Positions 52,138-58,694 of a DNA stretch of 58,694 nt are shown here, in pieces. The notes under the pieces were generated by a model, which saw only the letters and a list, made by a program, of their open reading frames with translations, did not search any database and was not told the DNA's origin. Every line of letters begins with the position of its first letter. Positions within the stretch are counted from its first letter, which is position 1. The stretch comes from Bacteroidales bacterium (GTDB lineage Bacteria; Bacteroidota; Bacteroidia; Bacteroidales; P3): the NCBI GenBank assembly GCA_016283745.1, contig JAEENM010000138.1, forward strand, positions 1 through 58,694, read 5' to 3'. The translations under genes and the position numbers were made by a program.

Positions 52138-52650
52138 TCAATTTTGGACAAGACGCACACTTAGATTGTGGCAAAAACTACTGCTGTATATCCCAACGCT
52201 GTCCGAAACGAAGTAGTAATCCCACGCGTAGTCGTCGTGGTCGATTGTAGAAGACCAATAGAATCCCAGTTCGCCCACTCTGCGCAAATCGCCAACACAG
52301 TCGATATAGCCTGCGGCAGGCAGGAAAATGGAGTTGCCGTTTGAACCCTCTATATCGAAACCTTTCTTGGCGGAGTTCCACACCCAAGTGCACTCGTGCT
52401 TTAGTTCTTGCAGCTGGGCTTTTGTCGGCAGCGAAGTGCCAAATTTTTCCATAGCCGACTCGTAATTATAAAAGCCGTTCTCATTTGCGGATTTCCATTT
52501 TGTGTGGCTTGTCAGGTCCAAATCCACAAATTCAACAGGTTCATTTCCCTCGTTGGATTCTTTTCCAGGGTTTTCTTCGTCACAACTTGCCATCAGGCCG
52601 ATTGTAGCAAATGCTGCCGTGCACATCAGTGCCAAAAAATAATTTTTCAT
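52138..52650 (-). CDS. FISUMP-like lipoprotein
   Basis: A 170-residue lipoprotein (lipobox LMASC, Cys23). The C-terminal domain resembles the Fibrobacter succinogenes major paralogous (FISUMP) domain: SLPTKAQLQELKHECTW, IFLPAAGY, ELGFYWSSTIDHDDYAWDYY and a final SVRLVQN. The domain is C-type-lectin-like in fold and of unknown role. 32 bp separate it from the upstream flippase; the next lipoprotein gene starts 58 bp after its stop. Confidence 0.72.
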   Translation of the reverse strand: MKNYFLALMCTAAFATIGLMASCDEENPGKESNEGNEPVEFVDLDLTSHTKWKSANENGFYNYESAMEKFGTSLPTKAQLQELKHECTWVWNSAKKGFDIEGSNGNSIFLPAAGYIDCVGDLRRVGELGFYWSSTIDHDDYAWDYYFVSDSVGIYSSSFCHNLSVRLVQN

Positions 52651-52681
52651 TGTAGGTTATTTTTTATGTTATTATTTATAA

Positions 52682-54175
52682 TTATTCATTATTTTTTTTC
52701 AATTTTGCGAAAATATTGTCTGCTATGGCATTTGCGTCGGGCGAGATTTTTAGGCGATAGACCAAAAACGCCCCCGCACAGCCAATAATCAGCGTGCGGT
52801 AGATTCCGTCGGCAATGGCGTTGGGAATTACGGGCAGCAGATAATCGACACCGATACCTCCTAAAAGTATCAGCACCATATACATATGCCGCAGTGTGAA
52901 TGGATGTATCTTCAGTTTCCAATACACAAACAACGTAAGTATCACTGCCACAAAAACGTATGTGACAATCTTGGCCACCGCGCCGCCAGTCATATCCATA
53001 ACGGGCAGCAGGAAATAGTTGCCTAAAATTCCCAACAGCGAAAGCAGCAACAAAAACGGCAGATAATATATATAGTACTTGGAAAGTTGCAACACGTACA
53101 AATTGAACATAAATGTGATGTTGACCAGATTGGCCAGAGCTATGAATACCATCACATCGCGGCCCTCGGCGTACTTGTCACCGTTCGGCATTATCTCGAA
53201 AATGTTGAAACGGTTTATGTAGATAAGCAGGAATATCGCCGAACCTATAAGCAACAGATTGATTGACACTTTCTTAAGCAGCTGCGACAGAGCCGCACGG
53301 TCTTCGTTTTTAATGGCCTCCGAGGCTATGGGCTGCGCTATGGCGAAGAGCGACCGCGATGGTATCTCCACAATCACGCCCATAAACAACGCCACACGGT
53401 AGATGCCCAGCTTGGCCAGTCCCAGCACGCCCCCCACCATAAAGGTGTCTATCTTTATCATAATAGTGGAGCCGATAACCGCCAGCAACGTGTAGGCCGA
53501 GTAGCGTGCAATCTGTCCGCGCAGTTCCGGCGACACATAGCTTATGTCGTGTTTCAACGTAAGTTTGCCTATGCGCGAGATGTAGAACAGGTTTACCAGC
53601 ATAGCCGCCCCATAAACCATAACCTGCAGGGCTATAAGCCATTGCAGATTTATAAAATGGAATCCGTAAAGGATGAATATGGCCATATTGAGCACCCGTA
53701 CAAGCACCTCCTGCACAAAGCGCGGCACCACCACACGCATCAGCACGTTGGAATAGGTGGCAAACACCGTTTGGTAGGCAAAGAAAAACGCCAGCGGAAA
53801 TATCCACCAGAAATAATCGACGAAAAGCGAGGCGTTTTCACTGAAATAGCTGATGATGGAAGATTTGAAAATAATGGCCAGCGAGAAAAACAGGGCGAAT
53901 CCGATAAGCGGTATCACCAGCAGATAGAAAAAAAATCCGTTGTGGGTGCCGTCTTTTGACTTAAAAAAGGGGAAAAACTTGAATCCCGCCGAGCCTATGC
54001 CCATCATGCTGAAGCTGCCCAGCAAGGTGCCGGCCTCCACTATAACGCCGATGAGGCCGTAAACCTCGTTCTCCATCATGGAGGTGACGATGAACAGAGT
54101 GTTCACAAAGCCGATAAAAGCACCCAAGTAGCTGAATATCGACCCTTTGATGCTTTGTCGCGCAACTATGCCCAT
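52682..54175 (-). CDS. Oligosaccharide flippase (MOP superfamily, Wzx-like)
   Basis: A 497-residue membrane protein with about 14 helices of the polysaccharide-exporter fold: an N-terminal RQSIKGSIFSYLGAFIGFVN (about 6-25), which is typical of Wzx flippases, then alternating hydrophobic segments through to residue 485. These proteins flip lipid-linked oligosaccharides across the inner membrane. No glycosyltransferase or sugar-nucleotide gene is nearby. It may serve a capsule, O-antigen, or the protein-glycosylation pathway suggested by the DUF2723 gene; the last is speculation. Confidence 0.85.
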   Translation of the reverse strand: MGIVARQSIKGSIFSYLGAFIGFVNTLFIVTSMMENEVYGLIGVIVEAGTLLGSFSMMGIGSAGFKFFPFFKSKDGTHNGFFFYLLVIPLIGFALFFSLAIIFKSSIISYFSENASLFVDYFWWIFPLAFFFAYQTVFATYSNVLMRVVVPRFVQEVLVRVLNMAIFILYGFHFINLQWLIALQVMVYGAAMLVNLFYISRIGKLTLKHDISYVSPELRGQIARYSAYTLLAVIGSTIMIKIDTFMVGGVLGLAKLGIYRVALFMGVIVEIPSRSLFAIAQPIASEAIKNEDRAALSQLLKKVSINLLLIGSAIFLLIYINRFNIFEIMPNGDKYAEGRDVMVFIALANLVNITFMFNLYVLQLSKYYIYYLPFLLLLSLLGILGNYFLLPVMDMTGGAVAKIVTYVFVAVILTLFVYWKLKIHPFTLRHMYMVLILLGGIGVDYLLPVIPNAIADGIYRTLIIGCAGAFLVYRLKISPDANAIADNIFAKLKKNNE

Positions 54176-54217
54176 GGCAAAGAGGTTTGTCGGTTTCTTA
54201 AGAGAGGCTTCGCAGGT

Positions 54218-55237
54218 TTAGTTGTTGTTCTCCTGAAGCAGATATTCGACCATTTTGATGAGGTCGGCATCCTTTTTCTCGTCAACATATATGTTGAAAC
54301 GTGTTTGTGGCGTAAGTTCGAGAATGGTGCGGCCTTCGGAGTCCTTGGACAAGCCTTTGACACAGTCGTTGGCGGCCACCACCTTGTTCTTGCGGTCCAC
54401 AATAACGAAATTCTCCGTGCCGATTTTGTCGGAGAAGCTGTCGAAATCCTCGTTCGACGACATCTGTTTGCCGTCGCGGAGCATGATGACGGTATTTGAG
54501 TTTCCCGATTTGTGGAAATAGGCTATCTCTTTTGTAGAAATGAATTTAGGCACGTCGATGGCAAGTACAAGCACTTTGCGGTCGATAAGCATGCCGTCGC
54601 GCCAGTTCTCTTTCACGGAGAGGGTGCCTTTTATCCAGCGTTTCCATTCGCCCACGCGCAAGGCGTTCTCGAACTGTCCCTCTTTGATGCGTTTGCCGTT
54701 GGCATATTCGGCCATAGGTCCGTGCAGCAGACCGTCGACATAGTGCATCTCCACATAACCCTCGCGGGTAACGCGGCGTGCGTAGCCATGGCGTTTGTTG
54801 TCCTTCCAAGTGAAAATCTCGAGGGTGTCGCCTTCGGGCGAGAAGGTGTAGAACGTGCCCCATTTGACGCCCATACGGTAACGGTTTATCTTAACCAGGG
54901 CACCGTCCTCGTTGTAGATATGCCAAACGCTGTCGCGGTTTTTCTGGTTGTAGAAACCGGTGGCCAGCAGGTGGCCTTTTTCGGAATAGACCTCGTGGCT
55001 ACAGTATTTGCCGTCGGGGGTGAAGGTGTTTTTCATGCGGACAGCCCCGTTTGGGTAGAAATAGGTGAAAACGCCTGTCTCATGGTCGTCCTTGAAGGTG
55101 CCTTCGTAGATCTTGCGGTTGTTCTTGTCCACCTTGGTCCACGGGCCCTGGCGGCGTCCCTGTTTGTCAATCTGGTTTTGGGCCACAGCAAAAAGAGGCA
55201 GCACCGACAATATCAAAACTATGATTTTCAACTTCAT
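54218..55237 (-). CDS. MORN-repeat protein (YwqK-like)
   Basis: A 339-residue exported protein (signal peptide about 1-19, ending LFAVAQ) with MORN-type repeats from about 22 to 230, such as GRRQGPWTKVDKNNRKIYEG, VFTYFYPNGAVRMKNTFT and GFYNQKNRDSVWHIYNEDG. The final third is different: a domain with ATCM-like strands (VIMLRDGKQMSSNEDFDSF, FVIVDRKNKVVAANDCVKG). NCBI calls similar proteins YwqK-family antitoxins, but without a toxin gene here that label means little. A -7 box (55280-55287) precedes it. Confidence 0.78.
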   Translation of the reverse strand: MKLKIIVLILSVLPLFAVAQNQIDKQGRRQGPWTKVDKNNRKIYEGTFKDDHETGVFTYFYPNGAVRMKNTFTPDGKYCSHEVYSEKGHLLATGFYNQKNRDSVWHIYNEDGALVKINRYRMGVKWGTFYTFSPEGDTLEIFTWKDNKRHGYARRVTREGYVEMHYVDGLLHGPMAEYANGKRIKEGQFENALRVGEWKRWIKGTLSVKENWRDGMLIDRKVLVLAIDVPKFISTKEIAYFHKSGNSNTVIMLRDGKQMSSNEDFDSFSDKIGTENFVIVDRKNKVVAANDCVKGLSKDSEGRTILELTPQTRFNIYVDEKKDADLIKMVEYLLQENNN

Positions 55238-55279
55238 AACGTCTGTATTTATCTTTTATACATTATATAATACAAATTG

Positions 55280-55287
55280 CAAAGATA
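55280..55287 (-). promoter_or_regulatory. -7 promoter box of the MORN-repeat gene
   Basis: Minus strand TATCTTTG, about 43 bp upstream of the start codon at 55237. Confidence 0.55.
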
Positions 55288-55544
55288 CATATTTTATCCG
55301 ACATAAAAAAATTTTTTTGCCCAACGGCAACGCTTTTGACAGATGAAAACCACTGCATTGCAATTTGTTGAATCCACAAAAAGACACTAAAAACCCGATA
55401 AAACAACGCAAAAACAACATCAAAAAAAACTATACGCATAAAAAAACGAAATAATTTACCCAATACAAATAATTGATTCATAGAGCATTATGTTTTGAAA
55501 ACAAAAAAAAAGAAAAAAAAATATGGGTGTAACGTTTTTTTTCG

Positions 55545-55552
55545 TAATTTTG
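55545..55552 (+). promoter_or_regulatory. -7 promoter box of the first small lipoprotein gene
   Basis: TAATTTTG, followed by an A-rich leader of about 80 bp before the ATG at 55636. Confidence 0.5.
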
Positions 55553-55635
55553 CAGGCTGAAAATTTACTAACAATAGTATTTTTTCAGAATTAAAAACGA
55601 AAATAAAAAGATTTACAAATTAAAAACACAAAAAA

Positions 55636-56235
55636 ATGAAAAAGTATTTTAAAGTATTAGGTCTTGCTTTATTAGCAGCCGGCGCATTCGCCTTCACATC
55701 CTGCACCGAAGACGAAGCTGAAGTAGTATTAGCCGATGACGGCGTAAACGTAACATTTGGCGACTACACTTGGACAGCCAAATACATCGACGGTATGACA
55801 ACCGTAACAACCAGCGGTTTGACAAGCAGAAGATCCTTCTCTTTCTACGCCACTCCGAATTCGACAATCGGATACATCCCCATCACTGTTGGCGGCGAGC
55901 AAGTTGGAACAGCTTACGCAACATACCCCATGGTTTACGTTTTCGGAAACGCTAAAGGCACCGACGACCAAGACGAACTGATTATAAATTATCTCGAAAA
56001 AGAAGAAAACACTTTCGCTTTTGCTGACGGTGAGGGCGACTACGACCTTTACGGCTGGGAAAATGGCGAAGATATGGAGATATCGGTAAACAATTTCGAC
56101 AACTCCACTATGAAAATCTCCGGCAAAGTTGAAGGCACCATGTACGAAATCAACGCCGAAGACGAACATACCGGCAACCAGAAACACCTGAAAGTGGTTT
56201 ACAAAAACGTTGCTCTTGAAGAAGTTGAAAAATAA
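55636..56235 (+). CDS. Small lipoprotein of unknown function, 199 residues
   Basis: Lipoprotein with signal sequence and lipobox FAFTSCTED (Cys23). The mature part is acidic and beta-rich: VNVTFGDYTWTAKYIDGMTT, FSFYATPNSTIGYIPITVGG, then a Glu/Asp-rich middle and MKISGKVEGTMYEINAEDEH. No family recognised. The leader upstream is unusually A-rich with almost no G or C for 45 bp before the ATG, a pattern seen in highly expressed Bacteroidota genes. A second small lipoprotein gene follows after 46 bp. Confidence 0.7.
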   Translation: MKKYFKVLGLALLAAGAFAFTSCTEDEAEVVLADDGVNVTFGDYTWTAKYIDGMTTVTTSGLTSRRSFSFYATPNSTIGYIPITVGGEQVGTAYATYPMVYVFGNAKGTDDQDELIINYLEKEENTFAFADGEGDYDLYGWENGEDMEISVNNFDNSTMKISGKVEGTMYEINAEDEHTGNQKHLKVVYKNVALEEVEK

Positions 56236-56281
56236 ATAAACAAAAAAAACGAAACAATAACATTTAAATAAATTAAAAATC

Positions 56282-56671
56282 ATGAAAAAGACATTCCGTT
56301 TTTTAGGCCTTTCGGCTTTGGTTCTGGGTCTTGCAGTAGCTTGCAACAACAACCAACCCGTAGAAGCCGTTGTTGACAGCGTTGACAGCGTTATTGACGA
56401 AGCTATCGAAGATGTAACTATCGACTCCGCTCTCGTTGCTGAAGAGGAACAAGCTCCCGTGGTTGACAACAACAAGAAAACCACCACCACAGCAAAGAAA
56501 AACAACACTGGCGTTAAGGCAAACACCGCAGCAAAAGCCACCGAGGCTACAAGTACTGTTGATGTGAACACCAACGAACCTGTTAAAGCTGTTGAAGCCA
56601 ACACAACCGTTGTTAAGGACAACAACCTTGACAAAAAAGCTACTAAAGCCAGCAAAAAACTGAAAAGATAA
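56282..56671 (+). CDS. Small Lys/Thr-rich lipoprotein, 129 residues
   Basis: Lipoprotein with lipobox LAVACNNN (Cys18). After a short acidic region (VDSVDSVIDEAIEDVTIDSA) the protein is dominated by Lys, Thr, Ala and Asn (KKTTTTAKKNNTGVKANTAA) and ends in a basic tail, KKATKASKKLKR. Probably disordered; the positive tail could bind DNA, peptidoglycan or lipid. No family recognised. A-rich leader and co-transcribed with the preceding lipoprotein; a strong terminator follows. Confidence 0.7.
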   Translation: MKKTFRFLGLSALVLGLAVACNNNQPVEAVVDSVDSVIDEAIEDVTIDSALVAEEEQAPVVDNNKKTTTTAKKNNTGVKANTAAKATEATSTVDVNTNEPVKAVEANTTVVKDNNLDKKATKASKKLKR

Positions 56672-56690
56672 GTTATTCTTATCAAAAACG

Positions 56691-56723
56691 AAAAAGAGCG
56701 GATTGAAAAATCCGCTCTTTTTT
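56691..56723 (+). terminator. Terminator after the two small lipoprotein genes
   Basis: AAAGAGCGGATT (56693-56704), GAAA loop, AATCCGCTCTTT (56709-56720), followed by T residues. Confidence 0.92.
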
Positions 56724-56801
56724 TATGCCCTGCTCGGCACAATGTAACAGCATTTTCGCCATCTCCGCCACATTTCATTAGGAAAAACGAAAAAAAATAC
56801 G

Positions 56802-56809
56802 TAACTTTG
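56802..56809 (+). promoter_or_regulatory. -7 promoter box of the LptF/LptG-type permease gene
   Basis: TAACTTTG, 59 bp upstream of the ATG at 56869. No clear -33 box. Confidence 0.5.
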
Positions 56810-56868
56810 TAGGTTATTTCCGTCCGCACAAGACATATGTAAAAAACGGGAACACAAGTGTTTGCATT

Positions 56869-57960
56869 ATGCATATAAACAAACTGAAGATAATAGACAA
56901 GTACATACTGCGCAAGTTTCTGGCCACTTTCGCCCTGGCCATAAGCCTTATTATCGTCATTATCATTGTGTTCGACGTGTCGGAGAAACTCGATGACTTT
57001 CTTGAAAACCACGCCCCACTGCATCTCATTGTGGTTCAGTACTATCTCAACTTCATCCCCAGTTTCATCAACCTGTTCAGCCCGCTGTTCGTGTTCATTT
57101 CGGTGGTGTATTTCACCTCCAAGATGGCGGGACATACGGAGATAATTGCCATTTTGGGCAACGGCATCAGTTTCCGGCAGTTTATCAAACCGTACATAAT
57201 AGGCTCCGTGATTATAGCTTTTGTGATACTGATTTTGGGCAATTTTGTGATACCGATAAACAACACCTACGTCACCGACTTCGAACGGAAATACATCAAA
57301 AACGCCTACAACAACAAATACACCAACATACACATACAATACCGTCCCGGCCACCAGATCTACGCCGAGAGTTTCGACAACCACAACAACCTTGCCATAC
57401 GTTACACCGAGGAGTTTTTCAACGGCAAGGAGATGGTAAAGAAAGTCACCGCCGACCAGATTTGCTACGACTCGGTGAAAGACCAATGGCGGGCGTTCAA
57501 CTACTCATGCCGCACCATGGCCGGACTTAAAGAGTCGCTACACCGCACAATAGACACCATGATAACCCTGCCGATACAGCCCAACGAGTTCAACATCAAC
57601 TACGAGAACGTGGAGACGATGAATTTTTTCAAGCTCCGCGACTTCATCAAACAGGAGGAGATGCGCGGCTCGCACCTTGTGGTCAGCTACCGCATAGAGT
57701 ACTACCAGCGCCTGCTCAACCCGTTGGCAATCATCATAATGACGTTCATCGGGCTGGCCGTTTCGTCGCGCAAGCAGCGCGGAGGCATGGGACTGCACCT
57801 CGCCATAGGCATTGCCATAGCCTTCTTCTTTGTGATTTTCATGAAAGTCACCACGGTGTTCGCCACCAACGGCAGCCTCGGCCCGCTGATGGCCGTACTG
57901 CTGCCCATCATAGTCTTCGGCATAGCCGCCTTTGTATTGATAAAGAAATCGCCTAAATAA
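56869..57960 (+). CDS. LptF/LptG family lipopolysaccharide ABC transporter permease
   Basis: A 363-residue inner-membrane protein of the YjgP/YjgQ family, which extracts lipopolysaccharide from the inner membrane as part of LptBFGC. Six helices are predicted in the usual three-plus-three layout: about 15-38, 53-78, 93-118, then after a periplasmic beta-jellyroll (about 125-265) about 282-300, 308-330 and 338-358. Key segments: IIDKYILRKFLATFALAISL and NPLAIIIMTFIGLAVSSRKQ. LptF versus LptG cannot be decided from this copy. GH3 follows after 8 bp. Confidence 0.93.
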   Translation: MHINKLKIIDKYILRKFLATFALAISLIIVIIIVFDVSEKLDDFLENHAPLHLIVVQYYLNFIPSFINLFSPLFVFISVVYFTSKMAGHTEIIAILGNGISFRQFIKPYIIGSVIIAFVILILGNFVIPINNTYVTDFERKYIKNAYNNKYTNIHIQYRPGHQIYAESFDNHNNLAIRYTEEFFNGKEMVKKVTADQICYDSVKDQWRAFNYSCRTMAGLKESLHRTIDTMITLPIQPNEFNINYENVETMNFFKLRDFIKQEEMRGSHLVVSYRIEYYQRLLNPLAIIIMTFIGLAVSSRKQRGGMGLHLAIGIAIAFFFVIFMKVTTVFATNGSLGPLMAVLLPIIVFGIAAFVLIKKSPK

Positions 57961-57968
57961 CACGTACT

Positions 57969-58694
57969 ATGAACATTATCAACAAAACGGCATACACTTT
58001 TATGAAACGGCGCTACCGCAAGGTGGAACGCTACATGGACGACCCTATAGGTGTGCAACAAAGGGTGTTCGAGGAACTCATCGCCGGCGGACTCGGCACC
58101 GAATGGGGCAACAAATACCACTATGGCGACATACGCTCGTGGGAGGATTTCGCACAACAGGTGCCGGTGAACACCTACGCCGACCTCTATCCCTACGTGC
58201 AACGCATAATGAAAGGCGAGAACTACCTGCTGTGGAACGAGAAAGTGCGGTGGCTGGCCAAATCGTCGGGGACCACGGGCAAGGCAAGCAAGTTCATACC
58301 CGTTACCAAGGCCGCCCTCGAGCAGTGCCACTACAAAGGGGGCAAGGACATGGTGGCCATCTACTGCAACATGTACCCCGACACCCATCTGTTTACCGGC
58401 TACAGCCTAGCCCTCGGCGGCAGCCGTCAGGAGAACCCGGACACCAAGCTCTTCTGCGGCGACGTGTCGGCGATACTGATGGACAACCTGCCCGCATGGG
58501 CCGAACGGTTCCGCTTCCCGCGCAAGGAGGTGGCCCTGATGAGCGAATGGGAGGCCAAACTCGACGCACTTATCAAATCTACATACAACAAAAACATAGT
58601 GAGCCTCTCGGGAGTGCCCTCGTGGATGTCGGTGCTGCTGCAGAAAAGCATAGAATACGCCGGCAAAAACAGCATCTCCGAGATGTGGCCCAAC
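57969..58694 (+). CDS. GH3-family acyl-adenylate/amido synthetase (partial, C-terminus off window)
   Basis: The first 242 residues of a GH3 auxin-responsive-promoter-family protein; the frame is open to the window edge. GH3 proteins belong to the ANL superfamily and form acyl-adenylates, usually to conjugate carboxylates to amino acids in plants; substrates of bacterial members are unknown. The nucleotide-binding motif KSSGTTGKASKFIPVT (Ser99-Lys105) is clear, as is VQQRVFEELIAGGLGTEWG near the start. Bacteroidota often carry this gene near lipid or envelope genes. It follows the LptF/LptG gene by 8 bp, suggesting co-transcription. Confidence 0.88.
   Translation, partial: MNIINKTAYTFMKRRYRKVERYMDDPIGVQQRVFEELIAGGLGTEWGNKYHYGDIRSWEDFAQQVPVNTYADLYPYVQRIMKGENYLLWNEKVRWLAKSSGTTGKASKFIPVTKAALEQCHYKGGKDMVAIYCNMYPDTHLFTGYSLALGGSRQENPDTKLFCGDVSAILMDNLPAWAERFRFPRKEVALMSEWEAKLDALIKSTYNKNIVSLSGVPSWMSVLLQKSIEYAGKNSISEMWPN

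Larger units (their letters stand above)
55238..55635. other. Divergent AT-rich intergenic region
   Basis: A 398-bp gap between the divergent MORN and lipoprotein genes. It holds -7 boxes for both sides (55280-55287 minus; 55545-55552 plus), runs of A (for example 55501-55520) and an A-rich leader. No coding sequence or RNA gene seen. Confidence 0.5.

Noticed and set aside
54218..55237. YwqK-type antitoxin of a toxin-antitoxin system
   Set aside because: Only MORN repeats support the label; the protein has a signal peptide and no toxin gene is adjacent.
55263..55481. 72-codon hydrophobic minus-strand open frame in the intergenic region
   Set aside because: Phe-rich translation of A-rich DNA; it overlaps the MORN gene promoter and has no supporting feature.
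55729..57486. 585-codon minus-strand open frame across two lipoprotein genes and the permease gene
   Set aside because: It crosses a strong terminator and a promoter of the opposite strand and is antisense to three supported genes.
1..58694. CRISPR arrays, tRNA or rRNA genes, insertion sequences
   Set aside because: No regularly spaced direct repeats, no cloverleaf or rRNA-like sequence and no transposase gene were recognised by reading; an automated scan could still find a missed tRNA.

Overview
This window is chromosomal DNA from a Bacteroidota member, most likely of the order Bacteroidales. Three things point there: a complete type IX secretion (T9SS) core operon of the porP-gldKLMN type with two T9SS-sorted cargo proteins nearby; a Bat (aerotolerance) operon; and Bacteroidota-type promoters (TTTG, about 20 bp, then TAnnTTTG) in front of many genes. 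Ribosome binding sites are weak throughout. Most genes use GC-rich third positions, so the few AT-rich stretches stand out. No rRNA, tRNA, CRISPR array or insertion sequence was recognised.

Layout. 1-4481 (minus): lysS followed by a UvrD/RecB-type helicase that runs off the left edge. 4658-8045: an eroded prophage fragment, namely the tail end of one phage gene, a small HK97-gp10-like virion gene and a truncated tape-measure gene. Inside it lies an AT-rich island with a two-gene operon (DUF5678-like protein plus retropepsin-like protease with a SEC-C zinc motif) and a pentapeptide-repeat gene. 8244-12109 (plus): DUF2975 membrane protein, small Xre regulator and an M16 zinc protease. 12336-13049 (minus): aquaporin. 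13448-19594 (plus): DUF2723 (TMEM260/GT117-like) membrane protein, DUF5715 protein, mtaB and a DUF2007 protein. 19875-22059 (minus): rsmI, yebC and a flavin reductase.

22136-28430 (minus) is the T9SS operon porP-gldK-gldL-gldM-gldN. The minus-strand run continues upstream with an RlpA-like protein, pta, a secreted trypsin-like protease with a T9SS sorting domain, the cluster tyrS / sodium:solute symporter / DUF4831 / RNase Z, and a 1007-residue beta-propeller protein that also has a T9SS sorting domain. The secretion apparatus and two likely substrates are therefore neighbours.

40560-51410 (plus) is a long Bat operon: MoxR ATPase, DUF58 protein, a membrane-anchored BatD-like protein, BatA, BatB, BatC, an AT-rich inserted membrane-protein gene, BatD, BatE, a WG-repeat protein and an RseC-family protein. 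51492-55237 (minus): two lipoproteins with related signal peptides, a flippase and a MORN-repeat protein. 55636-58694 (plus): two small lipoproteins with A-rich leaders, an LptF/LptG-type permease and the start of a GH3-family adenylating enzyme that runs off the right edge.

The best candidates for something new are the DUF5678-like/retropepsin-SEC-C operon embedded in the dead prophage, the AT-rich gene that splits the Bat operon next to a small intergenic repeat, and a nine-C tract inside the rlpA-like gene that could be phase variable.
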